Assembly (NCBI GenBank): GCA_949123685.1
Contig: CASBHZ010000106.1
Span: 1-8,983 of the forward strand
From: an uncultured Bacteroidales bacterium
Lineage (GTDB): Bacteria; Bacteroidota; Bacteroidia; Bacteroidales; Muribaculaceae
Direction of reading: 5' to 3'
Length of the DNA: 8,983 bases
A model generated the notes under the pieces. It worked only from the letters and a program-made list of their open reading frames with translations. It ran no database searches and had not been told where the DNA came from. Positions 5,736 to 8,983 of this stretch are shown one piece after another. The translations under genes and the position numbers were made by a program. Each line of letters begins with the position of its first letter. Positions within the stretch are counted from its first letter, which is position 1.

Positions 5736-5769
5736 GGCCAAACAAATTATATTTTGCTTGACCATTGGT
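5730..5769. repeat. 40-bp imperfect palindrome
   Basis: Arms ACCAATGGCCAAACAAA (5730-5746) and its complement with two mismatches (5753-5769) flank a 6-nt TTATAT spacer. It marks the boundary between the repeat-rich accessory segment and the DUF2795 gene and lies about 30 bp past that gene's stop. No long T tract follows on either strand, though a bidirectional terminator role is possible. Confidence 0.6.
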
Positions 5770-5797
5770 TATAAAGCATTTACGTTAAGATCGTTAC

Positions 5798-6019
5798 TTA
5801 ATATTCTTCCTCGTTGAAGAAGAAGTCGTCTTTGGAGGGGTAGTCGGGCCAGATTTCTTCAATGCTTTCGTAGATTTCGCCTTCGTCCTCGATCTCCTGA
5901 AGGTTCTCAATGACTTCAAGCGGTGCGCCACTGCGCATTGCAAAATCCAAAAGCTCATCCTTTGTTGCAGGCCATGGTGCGTCTTCAAGCTTTGACGCAA
6001 GTTCAAGTGTCCAATACAT
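5798..6019 (-). CDS. Small DUF2795 protein
   Basis: A 73-residue acidic protein, MYWTLELASKLEDAPWPATK at the start and FFFNEEEY at the end, matching the DUF2795 family of small proteins conserved in Bacteroidetes. The core reads KDELLDFAMRSGAPLEVIEN, then LQEIEDEGEIYESIEEIWPD. The function is unknown; there is no signal peptide or membrane segment, so it is probably cytosolic. Length is normal for the family. It lies about 117 nt downstream of the adenosyltransferase on the same strand with no terminator or clear TAnnTTTG box between them, so co-transcription is likely. The leader is very AT-rich, usual for Bacteroidales starts lacking a Shine-Dalgarno. Confidence 0.85.
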   Translation of the reverse strand: MYWTLELASKLEDAPWPATKDELLDFAMRSGAPLEVIENLQEIEDEGEIYESIEEIWPDYPSKDDFFFNEEEY

Positions 6020-6099
6020 ATATCTATGTGTTTATTTAGTTTATTGAATTATTTGATTTATTGAATCAATTTTGTTTATCATTCTTGTTTGTCAACAGA

Positions 6100-6148
6100 C
6101 CTAACGCCTAAAACCTAACGCCTAAAGCCTCAGACCTTAGACCTCCCG
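6100..6148 (-). repeat. Heptamer repeat array at the adenosyltransferase 3' end
   Basis: Read on the plus strand the segment divides into seven heptamers: CCTAACG, CCTAAAA, CCTAACG, CCTAAAG, CCTCAGA, CCTTAGA, CCTCCCG. On the coding (minus) strand each unit ends in AGG. The array overlaps the last codons (K-R-E-V-stop) of the adenosyltransferase and runs into the gap before the DUF2795 gene. Confidence 0.7.
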
Positions 6149-6697
6149 CTTCCAAACAATCTCCTCGACACCCTGAATGAAATTGAAATATCGCGCCGCA
6201 ATGAAAAGATAATCGGAAAGGCGGTTTATATATTTCACAACCTGAGGGTCTATAAAGGTTTCGTCAGCCAAATTGAGTATACGTCTTTCAGCACGCCGAC
6301 AAATCACCCTTGCCATATGGGCTTTTGAAGCAAGTTCACAGCCTCCGGGCAGCACGAACGCACGAATCTTTGGAGTCTGCTCGTCGAGCGCGTCAATCCA
6401 ACCTTCAAGCTCGGATATGCGTTCCGCGCTCATCGAGGGACATTTCATCTGACTCTCTTTCGCTTCCGTAGCAAGGTAGGATCCGATATTAAACAATTCG
6501 TTTTGAACGTTCAATATCTCCCCTTTCACCTCCGCCACACATTCCTTGTCGGAGGCAATCATGCCGAGTGCCGACGAAAGTTCGTCTACCGTACCGTAAG
6601 CCTCAAGCCTTACACTGTTCTTCTTCACCCGTTCACCATAAACGAGCGAAGTAGTTCCGGCATCTCCCGTGCCTGTATATAACGCACTTTTAGACAT
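6137..6697 (-). CDS. PduO-type cob(I)alamin adenosyltransferase
   Basis: Transfers the adenosyl group of ATP to cob(I)alamin or cobinamide, making coenzyme B12 in the cytosol. The 186-residue product has the N-terminal ATP-binding motif TGTGDAGTT (8-16), EAYGTVDELSSALG (32-45), FVLPGG near 113, the basic helix RVICRRAERR and the closing helix YINRLSDYLFIAARYF, all typical of the PduO/EutT-like trimeric family and of normal length. I chose the ATG at 6697 (MSKSALYTGTGD) over the ATG 30 bp upstream, because the intervening MRYNFKNRNK is not part of the family and the AAAATAGAAATAAA leader is typical of Bacteroidales starts. It is divergent from dnaX, with which it shares a gap of about 117 bp, and is probably co-transcribed with the DUF2795 gene. 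No other B12 gene or B12 riboswitch is visible. Confidence 0.93.
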   Translation of the reverse strand: MSKSALYTGTGDAGTTSLVYGERVKKNSVRLEAYGTVDELSSALGMIASDKECVAEVKGEILNVQNELFNIGSYLATEAKESQMKCPSMSAERISELEGWIDALDEQTPKIRAFVLPGGCELASKAHMARVICRRAERRILNLADETFIDPQVVKYINRLSDYLFIAARYFNFIQGVEEIVWKREV

Positions 6698-6755
6698 TTT
6701 ATTTCTATTTTTAAAATTGTAACGCATGCGGAGCGATATTGTTGCATTTTTTTTG

Positions 6756-6763
6756 TAGCTTTG
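6756..6763 (+). promoter_or_regulatory. -7 promoter box of dnaX
   Basis: TAGCTTTG fits the Bacteroidetes -7 consensus TAnnTTTG and is followed by TACCGCA, giving a start of transcription near 6770 and a leader of roughly 45 nt to the ATG at 6815. A T-rich stretch precedes it; I see no good TTTG at -33. Confidence 0.6.
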
Positions 6764-6814
6764 TACCGCAATTTAACCAAGAAGTGATTCAAACTTCAAT
6801 AAGTGCCACTTATA

Positions 6815-8617
6815 ATGAGCGATAATTCCCAATATATTGTCAGCGCCCGCAAATACCGTCCCGCCTCGTTCGCGACCGTGGTGGGACAAAAGAACCTTAC
6901 CGCCACGCTGAAAAATTCAATATCTTCCGGCAGGCTTGCGCAGGCATACCTATTCTGCGGTCCTCGCGGCGTCGGAAAAACCTCTTGTGCCCGAATCTTC
7001 GCACGCACCATAAACTGCCTGCATCCCACAGCAGACGGAGAAGCATGTGGCGAGTGCGACTCTTGTCTCGCCATATCAAAAGGAAATTCCTTCAACCTGA
7101 TAGAACTTGACGCGGCGTCCAACAACAGCGTCGACGACATAAGGAACCTCATAGAGCAGGTCAATGTGCCTCCCCAGCAGGGTAAATACAAAGTGTTCAT
7201 CATCGATGAGGTCCACATGCTGTCGTCACAGGCATTCAACGCATTCCTCAAGACTCTTGAAGAACCACCTAAATATGCAATCTTCATTCTCGCCACCACC
7301 GAGAAACATAAAGTCATCCCCACGATCCTGAGCCGATGCCAGATATACGACTTCAAACGCATCACCGTAGACGATATGGTGGAGCATCTCAAGTATGTCG
7401 CTTCCGACCGTGGCGTTGAAGCGGATCCGAGAGCATTAGGTATTATTGCCCGTAAGGCTGACGGAGCCATGCGCGATGCATTGTCTATCTTTGACCAAGT
7501 CGCGGCATCTTCCGGGGGAAACATATCATATGAATCGGCAGTCGACAACCTCAACGTGCTGGATTATGACTTCTATTTCCGCCTTGTTGATGCATTCGCC
7601 ACAGGTGACGTTTCCGCTGCACTCTTGATATACAAAGAGATCCGTGACAAGGGATTCGACTCCCTCTTCTTTATCAACGGACTTGCAGGTCATGTGCGCG
7701 ACCTCATGGTAGCTGCAGACCAGCGCACCATCCCGTTGCTTGAAGTAGACGCGGAAACAGCAAACTCCTTCAAGGCGCAAACTGCAAAACTGCCACTCCA
7801 ATGGTATTATGCGGCAATGAAAATTCTAAATGACGCGGATTATAGCTACAGGACATCATCCAACAAGCAGCTGCTTGTAGAAGTGTCGCTCATACGCCTA
7901 TGCCAACTCCTCAAACCTGCCACTCCCCCTTTTGATTTGGCGGAGGAACTCCCCTCCCTCCGCAATCCGACGGCTACGCCAGAAACGAGTCAAAAAGTCC
8001 GGAATGCTGCAGCTCCCAATGTGACCACCGATTCCGGACGCGCCGATAGCACACCGGAGGGTATCACTCCAAATATCACAAGTACGCCTCCAACACCCAA
8101 TATCGAAGTAAAACCCGATTTAGGATCAGGAGTAAAACCGGTCGCTCCACCGGAGCCTAAACACGATGCCAAACCATTACCCAAGGGCAGACCTCGTTCT
8201 TTCAGACTTACCGACAAGCCGGAGGAGACACCTGTATACACTCTTGAAAAGAGGGAGAATCCATTTACCGACAATGACTTTGACAAAGCGTGGCAAGAGT
8301 TTATGGCGCAAAACAGCGACATGCATATCCTCTTGAGCACCATGCGCGTAGCGAAAAGGGAGAGAAAGTCAGACACCTGTTATTCCCTCCTCGTGGAGCA
8401 TCCTGCACAGCTTCAGGCATTCGAGTCGTCAATGCAGAAACTTGTCATGTTCTTACGCGACTATCTGCGCAACGATCTCCTCACCCTTGAAGCCCACATA
8501 GATGAAAAGGCAGAGATATTCAAACCTCTCCCCCCGCAGGAGTTTCTTAAGAAAATCATAACAGAGAATCCTGCTTTGGGCGATTTCCTACAGAGCATAG
8601 ACGCGGAGATGGCGTGA
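6815..8617 (+). CDS. dnaX: DNA polymerase III subunit gamma/tau
   Basis: ATPase of the clamp-loader complex, which opens the beta clamp and links it to the replicative polymerase. Counting from ATG 6815 (600 residues), Walker A GPRGVGKT is at 49-56, the zinc-binding cysteines C68, C78, C81 and C84 follow, Walker B VFIIDEVH is at 127-134 and the SRC motif at 173-175. The collar region extends to about 370 (...LLVEVSLIRLCQLL). A Pro/Thr/Lys-rich linker (about 380-460) leads to a C-terminal tau-like domain from about 470. An in-frame GTG at 6803 adds four residues; ATG 6815 is preferred because MSDNSQYIVSARKYRP is the usual type of family start. I see no A7-type slippery site for a programmed gamma frameshift. 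The partial nudC-like gene follows 72 bp downstream on the same strand. Confidence 0.97.
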   Translation: MSDNSQYIVSARKYRPASFATVVGQKNLTATLKNSISSGRLAQAYLFCGPRGVGKTSCARIFARTINCLHPTADGEACGECDSCLAISKGNSFNLIELDAASNNSVDDIRNLIEQVNVPPQQGKYKVFIIDEVHMLSSQAFNAFLKTLEEPPKYAIFILATTEKHKVIPTILSRCQIYDFKRITVDDMVEHLKYVASDRGVEADPRALGIIARKADGAMRDALSIFDQVAASSGGNISYESAVDNLNVLDYDFYFRLVDAFATGDVSAALLIYKEIRDKGFDSLFFINGLAGHVRDLMVAADQRTIPLLEVDAETANSFKAQTAKLPLQWYYAAMKILNDADYSYRTSSNKQLLVEVSLIRLCQLLKPATPPFDLAEELPSLRNPTATPETSQKVRNAAAPNVTTDSGRADSTPEGITPNITSTPPTPNIEVKPDLGSGVKPVAPPEPKHDAKPLPKGRPRSFRLTDKPEETPVYTLEKRENPFTDNDFDKAWQEFMAQNSDMHILLSTMRVAKRERKSDTCYSLLVEHPAQLQAFESSMQKLVMFLRDYLRNDLLTLEAHIDEKAEIFKPLPPQEFLKKIITENPALGDFLQSIDAEMA

Positions 8618-8620
8618 TAG

Positions 8621-8688
8621 CGGGAGGTTTTCGGTTTTCAGTTTTCAGTTTTCGGAATGGGATTCGGTTTTCAGTTTTAGGTTTTCGG
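8621..8688 (+). repeat. Heptamer repeat array between dnaX and the nudC-like gene
   Basis: Starts 3 bp after the dnaX stop: CGGGAGG, then TTTTCGG, TTTTCAG, TTTTCAG, TTTTCGG, AATGGGA, a 5-base TTCGG, TTTTCAG, TTTTAGG and TTTTCGG. The phase is 7 bp except at the 5-base unit. The word TTTTCGGAATGG occurs at 8649 and 8682; the second copy contains the start codon of the next gene. Confidence 0.75.
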
Positions 8689-8689
8689 A

Positions 8690-8935
8690 ATGGAGAGTAA
8701 GAAATATAAGATAATTGACAGGGATGAGGAAGGGACGGAAATAACGAGGGAAGTAGGACTGCGCGAATTATGGAACTATGTTTCTGAAGAGGAGTGGGAA
8801 AAGGAAGTAAGGCTCGCAGAACTGCAGCATTTCCGCAACACTCACCGCTATTGTGGATCCTGCGGCGCAGAAATGGAATACGCCTCCGAAATATCAGTTA
8901 AATGCACAAGATGCGGACGCGAAGATTTCCCCTGC
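8690..8935 (+). CDS. nudC: NudC-like NAD(+)/NADH pyrophosphatase, 5' part only
   Basis: NudC is a Nudix enzyme that splits NAD(H) and can remove NAD caps from RNA. Only 82 genuine codons are present. The zinc ribbon CGSC...CTRC (C55, C58, C72, C75) followed by GREDFP is the part that precedes the Nudix domain in this family. The N-terminal part is short and includes GLRELWNYVSEEEW. The Nudix box itself is beyond the contig end. The frame stays open through the adapter to base 8983, adding 16 false residues (RSEEHTSELQSRDSIS). The last genuine codon, TGC (Cys) after Pro, is where the family usually has Arg or Gln, so it may also be damaged at the junction. The start ATG lies inside the heptamer array; an ATG at 8657 is in frame but blocked by TAG at 8678. 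Another zinc-ribbon Nudix hydrolase is the alternative. Confidence 0.75.
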
Positions 8936-8983
8936 AGATCGGAAGAGCACACGTCTGAACTCCAGTCACGCGATAGTATCTCG
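8936..8983 (+). other. Illumina TruSeq-type adapter contamination
   Basis: AGATCGGAAGAGC starts at 8936 and continues through ACACGTCTGAACTCCAGTCAC to 8969, the constant read-1 3' adapter. Bases 8970-8977 (GCGATAGT) sit where the i7 index belongs, and 8978-8983 (ATCTCG) match the following constant part. This is library sequence, not genome. Confidence 0.99.

Noticed and set aside
5794..6006. Alternative minus-strand frame overlapping the DUF2795 gene
   Set aside because: Its basic, low-complexity product has no family match, while the overlapping frame is a clear DUF2795 protein.
6796..7554. Long minus-strand frame of 252 codons opposite dnaX
   Set aside because: It lies wholly opposite the strongly supported dnaX reading frame and has no recognisable domain; a shadow frame.
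7985..8000. Short A run in dnaX (CAAAAAG) as a programmed frameshift site
   Set aside because: It has only five A, lacks the A-AAA-AAG heptamer, and lies where no stimulatory hairpin or early stop is evident.

Overview
The window looks like the end of a contig from a gut Bacteroidales bacterium, probably Muribaculaceae-like. The taxon is inferred from the style of DnaX, the small DUF2795 protein, the DUF4143 and ORF6N accessory genes, and several promoter boxes of the Bacteroidetes type TAnnTTTG. No rRNA, tRNA, CRISPR array or transposase gene is visible. The last 48 bases are not biological: they are an Illumina TruSeq-type adapter with an 8-base index, read in frame as the well-known artefact peptide RSEEHTSELQS.

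Region 1 (about 1-950) has no convincing intact gene. Bases 1-300 are unusually rich in the hexamer ATCCGC and its complement. Bases 520-928 hold a minus-strand open frame that becomes continuous only if one base is removed from a G run, so it may be a broken gene.

Region 2 (about 950-5770) is an AT-richer accessory segment. It holds a minus-strand DUF4143-type ATPase, a frameshifted GT14 'branch' glycosyltransferase on the plus strand, and a minus-strand ORF6N DNA-binding protein with a PLD-like C-terminal half. Repeats separate these genes. They include a 330-bp MITE-like nested inverted repeat lying between the ATPase promoter and its start codon, three 23-bp-phased direct repeats upstream of that promoter, a 22-bp near-identical direct repeat at 2742 and 5546, diverged copies of a roughly 135-bp repeat on both sides of the ORF6N gene, and a 64-bp palindrome with perfect 31-bp arms. 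Two 17-bp palindromes inside the ORF6N gene share the pattern GGTYRCA-N2/3-TGYRACC with the core of the large palindrome, which suggests a possible self-recognition or autoregulatory set of sites.

Region 3 (about 5798-8983) is GC-richer housekeeping sequence. On the minus strand are a PduO-type cobalamin adenosyltransferase and, downstream of it, a DUF2795 protein. Divergently transcribed on the plus strand are dnaX (DNA polymerase III gamma/tau) and the first 82 codons of a NudC-like NAD(H) pyrophosphatase, cut by the adapter. Heptamer repeats ending in AGG, CGG or CAG follow both the adenosyltransferase gene and dnaX, each G/T-rich on the coding strand.

No complete defence or mobile system is proven here. 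The best candidates for something new are the repeat-separated accessory genes with ORF6N-associated palindromes, and the heptamer repeats at gene ends.
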